DNA from: Osmia lignaria lignaria
Taxonomy: Eukaryota > Arthropoda > Insecta > Hymenoptera > Megachilidae
Assembly (NCBI RefSeq): GCF_051020975.1
Contig: NC_135038.1
Coordinates: 4,958,001 to 5,022,000 of the forward strand
Length of the DNA stretch: 64,000 nt
Reading direction: 5' to 3'
Shown: positions 13,601-23,407 of the stretch, one piece after another
Layout of the letters: each line of letters begins with the position of its first letter
Numbering within the stretch: the first letter of the stretch is position 1
The notes under the pieces: model-generated
The model's input: the letters and a program-made list of their open reading frames with translations, nothing else
Databases searched by the model: none
Told to the model about the DNA's origin: nothing
Made by a program: the position numbers and the translations under genes

Positions 13601-15141
13601 GGAACCCTGGTTCCAGTCGACGTCACGAACGAAAGCGATTCACTCGCCGCGAATGAACGATTGGTATGGAAACGTTGGCGATCCGATCGAAAGACTTCAA
13701 GTTATGGGCGCGATGCACCAGCGTGCACCCGACAAATGCAAGGACGCGATGAGAAATCAAGCTGCGGCCAGTGTGGCCACCGCTTCGGCCGCGGAATGCG
13801 GTGCCGCCGCGTTCTCCAACAACGGATACCCCATTGATTTCAGCGACGTGAACCGTGAACGGGAACAGCTGCGTCGTCAGGAAAATATCGGGGACTATTC
13901 CGAATTTACCGACGGCCAAAAATGGCATCCCTATCAGGTGAGAGATATTCTTCTTAAAAATAATAAAAACATTCATTGATATTTTCTTTTTATAATTCTA
14001 GAACGGAGGAGGTGGTCATCAACACCCGAGAACGCCTCATCCTTCACAAATGACTGGTATCATTCATCCGAACGTTCAGAGCATCAGCTCCCATGAACAC
14101 GGACCGTGGAATCAATTCTGTCACACCGGTGTCATACCCCGTGAGTTTCTTTAATTGATATTTCAACCAGATCTGGAAGATACAGGCTCATTAGAGATAT
14201 TAATTGTGATTTTATAGATGGTCCACCTATGCCCAGAAACATTGGAGTCCGTGGACCACGACATACCGTGTTGCTGCGGGACCGTCTACCCGGTAGACAC
14301 TGTGAATTTCCCGAGGAAACGGCACGGTTAAATTACAATACTAATAAACTTAATGTAGAGAGCATACGGGCGTCCTACTCGCCTCCTCAGCATCAGGTCT
14401 CTTGTCGTTCGTCGACTCTTATCGCCAGAAAGAACGGGAAACTTTAACCAGGAATATATTGTTTCTTCAGATGCCGAGATTGCTCGAATCGTCGGTCGAT
14501 TCTATGATGGATTCCGCGTCCACGTCGAGGATTCGTCGCGAGGACGAAGGACCCAGGTGGGAGCCGAACGGCATCAACAATGGAATGTCTATGGACAGTC
14601 TAGCAGCCTCGACGGTAAGACAGTTTGCTTTTTGAATTCGCATCGGCGCGATGTTGAACGGCTGTTGTGCGATCAGGAATCTAACGCGACCCGCGAAAAG
14701 GAACGGGAATCTCGTCGGTCCGCCGAGAGATTCGAGCCGAAGAAGAAGATTGTTAGCAAACCGTTACCAGGTTTTCATCAGGCGTTCGGATCGACGGAGA
14801 TCGGCAGGTTTTCACGATCGGAGTTCTTCGTGAACATGGTCGGCGAGAGCGGCGGGAACGTGGAAGTGGCCGACACGGATAGTAGCAGCGTAAGTACAGA
14901 TCGTATGTCAGAAGTAAACGGAGCCGCAGTCAGCAGCGCGACGCGTGATACGAGCGCAACCGCAACCGCAACGACGACCGCGAGGACTTTCGAAGCCGAC
15001 GCCGAGGACAGCGAAGAGGCAAGCTTGGACGATACGAACAACGAGCTAGTCGCCACCACCTCGATCGGCATGTACTGCGGACAACCGAGCACCCCTCGTT
15101 GGCACAGCCCTCACGTAGGCGCCATAGGTAGCGAAATTTAA
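7620..15141 (+). CDS. Divergent Sox-like HMG-box transcription factor
   Basis: Seven exons join in phase (7620-8083, 8195-8292, 13384-13937, 14002-14140, 14218-14396, 14471-14614, 14677-15141), giving 680 residues. The HMG box spans about residues 121-200. It starts IPRPANAFMLFANEWRKKLA, continues NPRESNKDISVRLGILWKN and EVDAEHKRKYP, and ends DYVYNPKEARLRKAMREQ. Layout and length fit the sequence-specific SOX/TCF/MATA class, but the Sox signature RPMNAFMVW reads RPANAFMLF, so the subgroup could not be named. A basic VKRKIPRP stretch may be a nuclear signal. The remainder is low-complexity, with Ala/Thr and acidic runs; a conserved-looking patch reads FGSTEIGRFSRSEFFVNM. The first intron starts with GC instead of GT. 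The acceptor-like tag at 7638 means the true start could lie in an upstream exon. The 62 bp intron before 14677 is short but keeps frame. Confidence 0.75.
8084..8194 (+). other. GC-AG intron inside the HMG box
   Basis: Exon 1 ends GTTAG before GCTAGT, and exon 2 begins A TTA GGT after TTCAG. Only this junction restores the HMG helix as ISV-R-LGILWK with Arg split AG/A. No GT donor nearby keeps both frame and conserved residues. GC-AG introns are a minor class known in animals. Confidence 0.65.
8293..13383. other. Large intron of the Sox-like gene with GC-rich islands
   Basis: This intron is about 5 kb and mostly AT-rich, but GC- and CpG-richer blocks lie near 10400-10830 and 11400-11800. Overlapping long open frames there on both strands are a by-product of base composition. 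It also contains short runs such as GGTA repeats near 8899-8918 and A/T homopolymers. An open frame at 11050-11499, preceded by a fair acceptor, is discussed as a finding. The block 12100-13013 appears to hold a second promoter and first exon. Confidence 0.5.
12833..13013 (+). CDS. Alternative first coding exon of the Sox-like gene
   Basis: An ATG in a fair context (CAAAG-ATG-G) opens 60 codons rich in Tyr, Gly, Pro and aromatic residues (MDCCNYVEAYTGGGHFYQQQ, later YEPPPISTAIET). It ends CCCACAG before GTAGAT. The exon leaves phase 1, exactly what the exon at 13384 needs, so the join would read PAYPT-D-YVYNPKEARL. The product would carry only the last turn of the HMG box. It could also be a leader exon of a transcript with another structure, but splitting the box by inserting it between the two HMG exons is unlikely. 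No TATA box is evident upstream; the 5' flank is GC-rich. Confidence 0.5.
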
Positions 15142-16156
15142 ACACGGATCGTTAATCCTTTCCAGGACTAAAGTCTCAGACTGTTAAACAGGGAAGGTTG
15201 TATTAAAAGTAAGAATTAATATCGTGCTTAACTTTATCGAAGGTCAGAATATGTGCCGATAATGTATCTTGTATAAATTATCGGTATTTGAACTTTGATA
15301 AAGTTACAATGATGCTTGGACTCTTAGAAACGATTACAGCCTTCGCTGCTGATTAATAATTGCAATCTCTTTTAGAGTATACTTTTTTCTTATCGAAGAC
15401 TGTAACGATCGTTAATAGAATTTTTATTTTATAGAAACGAATAACCTGAGAAAGAGATTAATGATTCGATAAGGACGTGAATTTCGTCCACTTGTCTTTA
15501 GGATTAAATTATTCCCTCCGACTTCGAACGATCCGAGAATATTTTCTACTTGACGAGAGCATCTTTGTTGAATATCTGAGTAATCATAGTTAACGAATTT
15601 TCCGTTGATTCGTTTATTTTCTAAACGAAGTAACTGAAATTTTTGTACAAATATCATTTCACGGATTTCGAACGATCGGAGATTGCGAATGGCGTACGAA
15701 ACGTCCCGGCAAACCACGTATGTTTTGCCGAGATTGTGCCTTCAATAGGACTGTGGAAATATCAAAGGTCTTCGAAATTTCTGCTTGAATCAAAATGAAA
15801 TCAAAAACAGCACGATATTAGCGGGTCTCGTACGTCAAACGTTAATTCGAGCAATCTACATAAATTAAAAACATCAATTAACTAAAATAATTTCAAAGAA
15901 AATTATTATGTAAATATTTGCAAATGAACGAAAATGAAGATCTCATCCGTCGGTATATTTTTTCTCTTACAGAATATATTGAAATAATTTGTGGGTTGCT
16001 CGGACTTTGTCAAAAAGTATAATCAAAATGTGTCGATAAACGTATCTATATCGACACCTTCCAACAAGTTGTTAAATATCGTCGATGATACACGAAACTG
16101 GTGTATCAGCGACGAATTATATGAATATATTAAATATATATTTAAAGAAGTATACA

Positions 16157-16381
16157 TACAGAGTGGGCTTCGCAACTGTTTCAGGTGATAACTCCTTATG
16201 CAGAATTAATAGGAGAATTGATCTGTGTAAAAAAAATATGCATTTCCATTTAAAAAAACAATGTAATTATTAATTGCACGTGCATTGTTTCAGAACCATT
16301 TATCTTTCTCCTTTGGCACTTTTTCATAAATGCGTTAAGAACGGAGTTATCATCTGAAATAATTGCATAGCCCACCCTGTA
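16157..16381. mobile_element. MITE with about 40 bp terminal inverted repeats (Tc1/mariner-like)
   Basis: The left end reads TACAGAGTGGGCTTCGCAAC and on to TGATAACTCC. The reverse complement of the right end reads TACAGGGTGGGCTATGCAAT and on to TGATAACTCC, so the arms match at most of 40 positions. Both ends abut TA, as expected for a Tc1/mariner target. The 225 bp element is too short to encode a transposase, so it is a non-autonomous copy. Confidence 0.75.
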
Positions 16382-18840
16382 TATATATTGTAATTATTTA
16401 TAATGTATAATGAAAGGAAACGCGCGACGAAGAGGTACATAAGTTATTTAGTAGAATATTTAGGCGACACGTATTGCCGCGCGGAGAAACGTATAAATAA
16501 AAGTGGACATAACAACAGCGAACGTAGAAAGTCGAGAAACCGACGAACACTTTTGCTCTTCTATGTTTGTTAAAGGGAATGCATGGTTTTTGTTATTTCG
16601 CATTCAGAACTCGTTTACCTTTGAAACGTGCAAAGAGATTGAGAATCTTTTCAAAATATCGTTAATTGATGGGGGGGAAAAAAAGAGAGAATCGGTTAGA
16701 AAAAAATCAAGAGGAAAAAAAAAAGGATTTATCAATTAAGACCGTAGACAGTAAGATTCGTAGCTTTAATGGAATCTCAAAGGAAGAATTTGGATTTTTT
16801 ATATACCCATTTTAACGTATATTTAATAATATATTTACAGAAACTTTGGGACCTTTTAAAATAGTGACAAATGTTTTTTAGAATCGTTCGATTAACGGGA
16901 CGATGGTAGAATATTAAATTGTGTGATAATTTAGGGATTCCATTTAGTAGGTTTTATTAAAATTACATAGGATAATTCTTAGGTATTTCAAGAATTGTTC
17001 TCTAAATTTTAATTAACGATAGCGTAAAGTGTTAGATACTATTTTCTTTTTTTATTCTCTTTCATCGAGTTCTGAATCCCGTGCAGGCACCTGTGACTTA
17101 TCGAGCGATCTATCGGTACATCGACTTGACATAATTCGTGCCAGCTACCCTGTACCTATAATGGGACCAAATTGTGAAAGAAAAGCTTTTATTTCGCGTT
17201 CACCGTCGCGCTTACGTCCCACGTATTATTATCGGGTATGGAAAGAACTCAATCGCGTACTGTTTGCTCGAGCAAGAAACGATTCATGTTAAAACATAAA
17301 ATGTTCCTCTGACGAGGAACGTCGCGTGTTTTAATAGGAATAAAAAGGTAAGTTTCATCGAGCAGACGGTCAACTTGAATCGTTGAAGATCGTTGTTCAA
17401 GTAGAGAGGAGATAAAAGTTTATAACGGATACATTAGGAGCAGTTCGACCGTTTTTTTTTTTTTTTTTCTCTTGGATGAACGAACGTCCGGGAAGTATGA
17501 AATGATGTAAATGCTGTGATTTGTTTTAACATTAAACAATGTAGTTATAGTATTTAACAAGCGTGAAAATGCTGGATATCGTCGCGACGTCACGAATGAC
17601 GAGTTGTGATAGAAACTTGATAAGAAATTTTAGAACGATTCGTTGCTTTAATTTTTGAATTCTGTATAAGAGCACAAATAGATTTAATTTGTTAGATAAT
17701 TGAAAACCATTGGAAAGGGAATAGTTGAAGAAATCCAGATTCAGTAGGTTCTACTGAAATTTCATTGAAAGTTTGAATAATTAATTGTACCATTTGTTAA
17801 AATGTTTCCTGGATGATCCAAAAATTAAAGCAACGTACAAGACATTCTCTTGAATTATAATCATGCCAGTTTCGTCTCGTAAAACTCGAATCCTATAAGG
17901 AGATTATAGCGATCCGTTAATTACTTGAAATTTTAATAATTTTGTTACTTTATTGATCTGTCGCGTTGGCGAATACGGATTGTAACATAGAAATTAACCA
18001 CGTCTCTAACGATTAAGCGTAAACCGTAATCTACGTTTCATTATCGGCAACGATATTAAGTGTAGAGATATAGTTGTAAAAGTGTGCGAATCAGAAACGA
18101 TAATGGGGAAAAAAAGATGAAGTAAGGAACAGTGTCGAATGACAGGAAACTTATAACATATTGATAACTCGTAACGACTTTCTGTCTAATTATTAGCAAT
18201 CTATTCACTCTAATCGTTAGTAAACGCGTTTAGAAAGCCGAAGTGTATAGAAACGAGAAACGATTACGAACCATTGTACATCTTTTAATCCTACAAGTGC
18301 CAATGTTGGTGAGAAAAGTCCTTAACAAAGGCTCGTGTTATTCTATCGAATTCCATCAAATGTCTATTTCGCGACAGCTTTAACTCTATCAATTTTCAAA
18401 CATTCATTGTATTTATATCTTAATCACTAAAACTCGAGTGCAATATAGGATTTCATTGGCTAAGGGTAAACGTCCCATCACCTTTGATATTGAGAGAACT
18501 CAAAACTTCTTCTCTTTGAGAAACCTAAATTGCACACGGTTTTACATTTATAACTGAACTGTTTAATTAATAAATTAGACAAGGAAGGAAAATTGATAGA
18601 GTTAACGCAGGCAGAAGTTAAAGATCAAACATGTTTTCATTCATAAGTCGTGTACATTGAAATATGGGTACAGTAGAACCTCACTTAATCTCTAATTACA
18701 GCGTGCTTGTATTATATACGTCCATTTGAAACCTGTTGGTGTTACTTTGTTTTCTCAGTTATTTAATTATACTGTCCACCAGTAATTAATTTTCTGCTGT
18801 TCATTCAGGTTCCACTGTATCATTGAGCTTAAATTCATGT

Positions 18841-19128
18841 TCAAAGGAACCCTCATACGATCGGTACATATTGTCAATGCTGTCAATATTTATTAACAAA
18901 CTGCATTAGCCTAGTACGTTGAATATTTATTGACAGTACTTTGTGTCTGATCAAAGGAAACTTTGTACAGTCATTATTATATTTATTGTCAATATTTTGT
19001 GAATACTACAAATATTTTATTTTTCATCAGACCACATCATCAATATTTTAAACAACGACAGTAAGTCAATCTGTTCCTTCAGACGTTCAATAATATTGAC
19101 AATGTATATTGATCGTTTGAGGTCACTT
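18841..19128. repeat. Degenerate inverted repeat around TATTGTCAATATT motifs
   Basis: The left arm (TCAAAGGAACCCTCATACGA, then ATATTGTCAAT) partly matches the reverse complement of the right arm (CAAAGTGACCTCAAACGATC, then ACATTGTCAAT). The interior repeats TTATTGACA and TTGTCAATATT several times in both orientations. It may be a decayed MITE. Boundaries are approximate. Confidence 0.4.
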
Positions 19129-19319
19129 TGTATTGTACACGTTACCGGTTTGATGGATCGTAACCCTTTAACGACACTCCGTGAGAGGAAATTAAAGAAA
19201 AAAAAAAAAAAAAAAAAAAGAGTAATGTTTAAAGAAGAATAAACGGATGTCTATGCGACAGTAAAGAGAGGAAGAGAAAACAAAGGAGATAGAATGAAGT
19301 TTTGTCTTATTTTCTTCAG

Positions 19320-19902
19320 TTACACCCGAAGGCTTACCTCTCCACACCAGTTATTTTTCCTTTCTCACCGAGATCCTGCGGAATCCTTGGAGCCTCGACT
19401 GCCATTCACAGGATTGCAGAAAACGGTGAGATTTTGTCAAGAATAATTCCCGACGATTGCTGCTGGTTCACTGCTCAATCCAGATGCGGAGTATCCAGAA
19501 TTTCTGACAACGTTGTGGTAAGAGATAAGAGATTCCTCTTCTTCCTTGGTATAATCATCCTCTGCATTAAAAGCATAAAAATTATAAATTAATATAAATT
19601 CTTAGAATTGCACGACTTTTTTGGACTGTTCCCATCACGCAAGGGAGAAAGAATGGTTCTGTCAGAAGAACTTGATGACCCATCCGTCGGAAGTGGTGCG
19701 TTCCAGGGATAATTACGAATCGTTCGCAAACGAACGAAACGATGAAAAATACATATTGATCGGTACACCTGGCAGTAGCAATCGAAGCAATATCCCTGGT
19801 ACCATGTACGATAATATTGATAAAGAAGCTTGCAAGCCGACGACCGTGAAAGTCGAACAGGATGATTCCCCAAAGTCGTCGAAGCAGGAGGGAGATGTTT
19901 GA
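19320..19902 (+). CDS. Two in-phase orphan exons, possible alternative C-terminus
   Basis: Exon A (19320-19517) follows TTTTCTTCAG and ends GTTGTG before GTAAGA. Exon B (19606-19902) follows ATTCTTAG and ends in a stop. Both are open in one phase-0 frame and join to 66 + 98 codons. The tail reads TVKVEQDDSPKSSKQEGDV, which contains a sumoylation-type VKVEQD motif and looks like a real acidic C-terminus. No upstream ATG exon is obvious. A perfect GTAAGT donor at 14890 inside the last Sox-like exon also leaves phase 0, so these could be an alternative 3' end of that gene. No domain is recognised, and exon A has competing open frames, so it is less certain than exon B. Confidence 0.35.
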
Positions 19903-20379
19903 TAAATGAAATTGCAAGAAGATTGTTTAATATACTTTAAAACTACGTAGGAATATAGCGAATAAGTTACTCGAATAATTATAATTAATTTCTTGATCCT
20001 TCGATGGATCTCGTTGTCGTAAGAATTTTTTCCAACACGTTTTGTACATGATTTCGGTACAGTTCAAAAATATAATGTTCAAATGAAAGTATGTTAACGT
20101 ACAATTAACGTTACATTTTGTTTTTAATTTGTAACGCGTTTGATAAAGTTAAAGGGTTAATTTGTTCACTACAAAAAGAGAGAAGAAAAGAAGAGGAAAT
20201 ATTTGAAAATACAAGGCGAACCGTGTCGAGGTATGCCGACTGTTAATAAATGGAATTAATCGCTTCCGTTTCTGTGTAAGAATGCAGCGGGTAGAATGCA
20301 ATTTGTAAATAAAGGAACAAAGGTTCGTCCGACGGTGATGGTTTATCACAGCGATTGTAATTCTGGATGTTTATTACAG

Positions 20380-20450
20380 ATGAGCCAGCAGAAGGCGGCG
20401 TTCTTCAAACGCGATAAAGGAACATCGTCGTGGACCTCCCAATCCGTCAG
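20380..20450 (+). CDS. Possible small coding exon
   Basis: TTTATTACAG precedes ATG, and 71 bases read MSQQKAAFFKRDKGTSSWTS and a few more residues before CAG|GTGAGC. The donor is strong, and the exon leaves phase 2, which would fit the T-box exon at 24729. It may equally be chance or belong to an unseen gene. Confidence 0.2.
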
Positions 20451-20701
20451 GTGAGCTACCTAACTGGCAGGTAGTGACGGATGGGATATCCGTATCGTAA
20501 ACGAGTCGTGTAACCGGTGAACGTTGCATTGGTTTCTTTTGTTTTTTTTTTTCTCGAGGTAAAGGTTCTTTTTATTGCCCTCGCCACCGTTGATGCGTCC
20601 GGGACGTAGAATCGCAAGCGTACCCCATGCAACCTGTCGATCACTATTTCTCTGTTTAATTAGCCGGTCCCAATAAATCCATAAAAATATTATAAATAGG
20701 A

Positions 20702-21598
20702 ATTAGTAATGTCTAACCACGTCATATGATATTTTAGGAAACGTTGAAAGTCGCTTTTTTGAAGAACTTGAATTGATATAACTTCAGAAGAAGAAAAGGA
20801 GGAAGAACATCTTGGAATACCCTTCAAGCTCCATTTAGATTATTAAGACTATTAATTGAGTTTCTATTAATTTTCATTGCGTTCAGTTCAGTTATTAATC
20901 TTGAAGTAATGTCTAATTAATCTTGAGTAATGTCTAACCACGTCATATGATATTCTAGGAAACGTTGAAAGTCGCTTTTTTGAAGAACTTGAATTGATAT
21001 AACTTCAGAAGAAGAAGAAAAGGAGGAAGAACATCTTGGAGTACCCTTCAAGCTCCATTTAGATTATTAAGACTATTAATTGAGTTTCTATTAATTTTCA
21101 TTGCGTTCAGTTCAGTTATTAATCTTGAAGTAATGTCTAATTAATCTTGAGTAATGTCTAACCACGTCATATGATATTCTAGGAAACGTTGAAAGTCGCT
21201 TTTTTGAAGAACTTGAATTGATATAACTTCAGAAGAAGAAGGAGAAGAAGAAGAAAAGGAGGAAGAACATCTCGGAGTACCCTTCAAGCTCCATTTAGAT
21301 TATTAAGACTATTAATTGAGTTTCTATTAATTTTCATTGCGTTCAGTTCAGTTATTAATCTTGAAGTAATGTCTAATTAATCTTGAGTAATGTCTAACCA
21401 CGTCATATGATATTCTAGGAAACGTTGAAAGTCGCTTTTTTGAAGAACTTATTGGTATAACTTCAGAAGAAGGAGAAGAAGAAGAAAAGGAGGAGGAAGA
21501 ACATCTTGGAATACCCTTCAAGCTCCATTTAGATTATTAAGACTATTAATTGAGTTTCTATTAATTTTCATTAATGTTCAGTTCAGTTATTAATTTTG
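20702..21598. repeat. Minisatellite, four copies of a ~221-236 bp unit
   Basis: The landmark GTCTAACCACGTCATATGAT recurs at 20711, 20932, 21156 and 21392, so the period is 221, 224 and 236 bp. Copies are nearly identical apart from length changes in an internal GAA/GGA-rich tract. Each copy also carries GGAAACGTTGAAAGTCGC. The last copy decays after 21580. High identity points to recent expansion or homogenisation. Confidence 0.9.
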
Positions 21599-23325
21599 AA
21601 CATGGAGGATCCTGCGAACGGTTCCTCCGTGTTTCCACTCTGAATACTTTCCATATGTAATACATGTTAAGATTTCGCTAATAACTGAACTGCACATAAA
21701 ACTGTCGAACAAATGATGTATCGGCATCGATGTTGTACAGATTCGTTTAACAAAGATCAGAGCCCGTTACACGTCCGTGGCTGAGCATCGGCGATATCGC
21801 GACTTTTCCCTCAACAAAATTACTAGCACAAATATCTGTCAGGGCTGAATGGTTACTTTACCAGCCAAAACCGCGCGCGATGGCAAACAAGAAACGGTCC
21901 TGCTCAAATATCTACTCGCGATACATCGGCCAGTCGGACGTAACTTGCTGTTGATTTTTGTCATTTGACTCGAAATGGTCAGTCTGCCTGTCTGTCTGTT
22001 CGTCGAACGGTTAACTGTTCCGTCCGCGACCATAGTTTATCCGATGCTCGAAACCTTGGAAACATTGCTGCGCGTAGAGGGTGAAGTGCCAAGGGTGTTT
22101 AACTTCAATGATAATCAGAGGATCGTTGATGAGAATGATATAGAAACATTGTTGCTAACACAGTCACTTTGGTACACGATCCTCTTATTTTGATCAGCAT
22201 GAAAAAGTAATTACCAGCCACTGCACACCTTCTCCGTGCATCCCTTTGAGTTTTCGAAGCGCACAACATCAGAGTACACTCGCGAACTTGGTAAAGAAAT
22301 CTCGATCGAACGAACCTCGTGCGAAGCGATCTTTATTTTCATATAAACGACTTTCTTCCTACCGGCCGCACTTCCGTGAAAAAAAGTTACAAACTGTCGT
22401 TCTAGCGGCGATGATCGTCCAATGATCGTACGAACGAGCAAACAAATGTTAAAAGCCGCGATGAAGAAAGAGAGGAAAAAAAAAGAAAAGGGCGAACGGT
22501 GACGCTCGTGGAGATAGAAGCGCGCGTACCAAGCGAAGACGACTCGCGACTGTCGCGTGGGCGGACTGACGGACCTCGTGCTTTCGAAAGGATCGACCAA
22601 CCGACGTGGAATCGTAAAATGGTACCGTGCATGGATTGGTCGAAGAAGCGGCGCAAAGGCGGCGACCGTTGTCCTCTGTCGACGAAAAAACAATCTAACC
22701 GCCAGTGGGATCGCTTTGGCCGAGAGCGGAGATCGCCGGCCAATAGTGGAGTGCCGTTTCCGAGGCCTGCCGGCCGCCATGCTGCCCCCGGACTTTTCCT
22801 AATTTACAGTTTAATTAGCGTGCAAGGAACAGGAGAACCGTGTACAGGCATCGATTGGACGGTTCACCGAGGATACCATCCTGGTGGAACAGAGGAGAAT
22901 AAAGACGTCGAACAGAGACGAAGATATGTCAGCCAGTCAGTCTTCGGCCTCGTCGTTCGCCGACTAGTGTGAAATATCGCGCCCAAGTGTTACGAGCACG
23001 ACCACGCGACTCATAGGGACTCGCATAGTCTTCGGAAAAGGAATACTCCTATCTTTTTTCGATCGCTTCGTCGTCTCCCTTTCCGCCACCGTATTTTTCT
23101 TCATCCTTGAGAATCGGTAATTCTCGATCGAACGGTATCAAGCGGAAGTAATCCCTGTTGCTTCCTATTTCTTCAGCTACCATACGATTCCGTCGGTAAC
23201 ACGTTGCTCGAATGAGGGAATCAATCCGGAGGAGTACGAACAAAGAACACCCGCGACCGTTGTTTTCATTATCTTCCGAGAATCATTGGTGAACGAGATC
23301 GAACGAATTATCGATTGAAGGAAGA
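21599..23325. other. Brachyury upstream region
   Basis: No gene was recognised. The segment 22200-23050 is GC-richer than its surroundings and gives long overlapping frames on both strands (for instance 22211-22780 minus and 22499-22972 plus), which are judged artefacts of composition. It likely holds proximal control sequence for the downstream T-box gene. Confidence 0.5.
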
Positions 23326-23333
23326 TATATAAA
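23326..23333 (+). promoter_or_regulatory. TATA box of Brachyury
   Basis: TATATAAA lies 75 bp before the Brachyury ATG. Transcription would start near 23355-23365, leaving a leader of about 50 bp. Confidence 0.6.
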
Positions 23334-23407
23334 GGAACTGCTGTTATCTCTACCGAGTCTCGTAACTCGGAGGGAAGGATCAAGAGGAGATTCGGTGGAG
23401 AAGGAAA

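Larger units (their letters stand above)
15142..19319. other. 3' UTR and gene-poor spacer
   Basis: No gene was recognised in about 4 kb after the Sox-like stop codon. The region contains the MITE at 16157-16381, a T run near 17454-17470, a degenerate inverted repeat near 18841-19128 and an A run near 19198-19219. Short open frames such as 17029-17292 show no domain. Confidence 0.5.

Noticed and set aside
14778..15145. Minus-strand frames over the last Sox-like exon
   Set aside because: Shadows of the plus-strand Ala/Thr-rich coding sequence.
22211..22972. Overlapping 189- and 157-codon open frames upstream of Brachyury
   Set aside because: Both strands and several frames are open at once in a GC-rich block, the usual sign of few AT-rich stop codons rather than coding.
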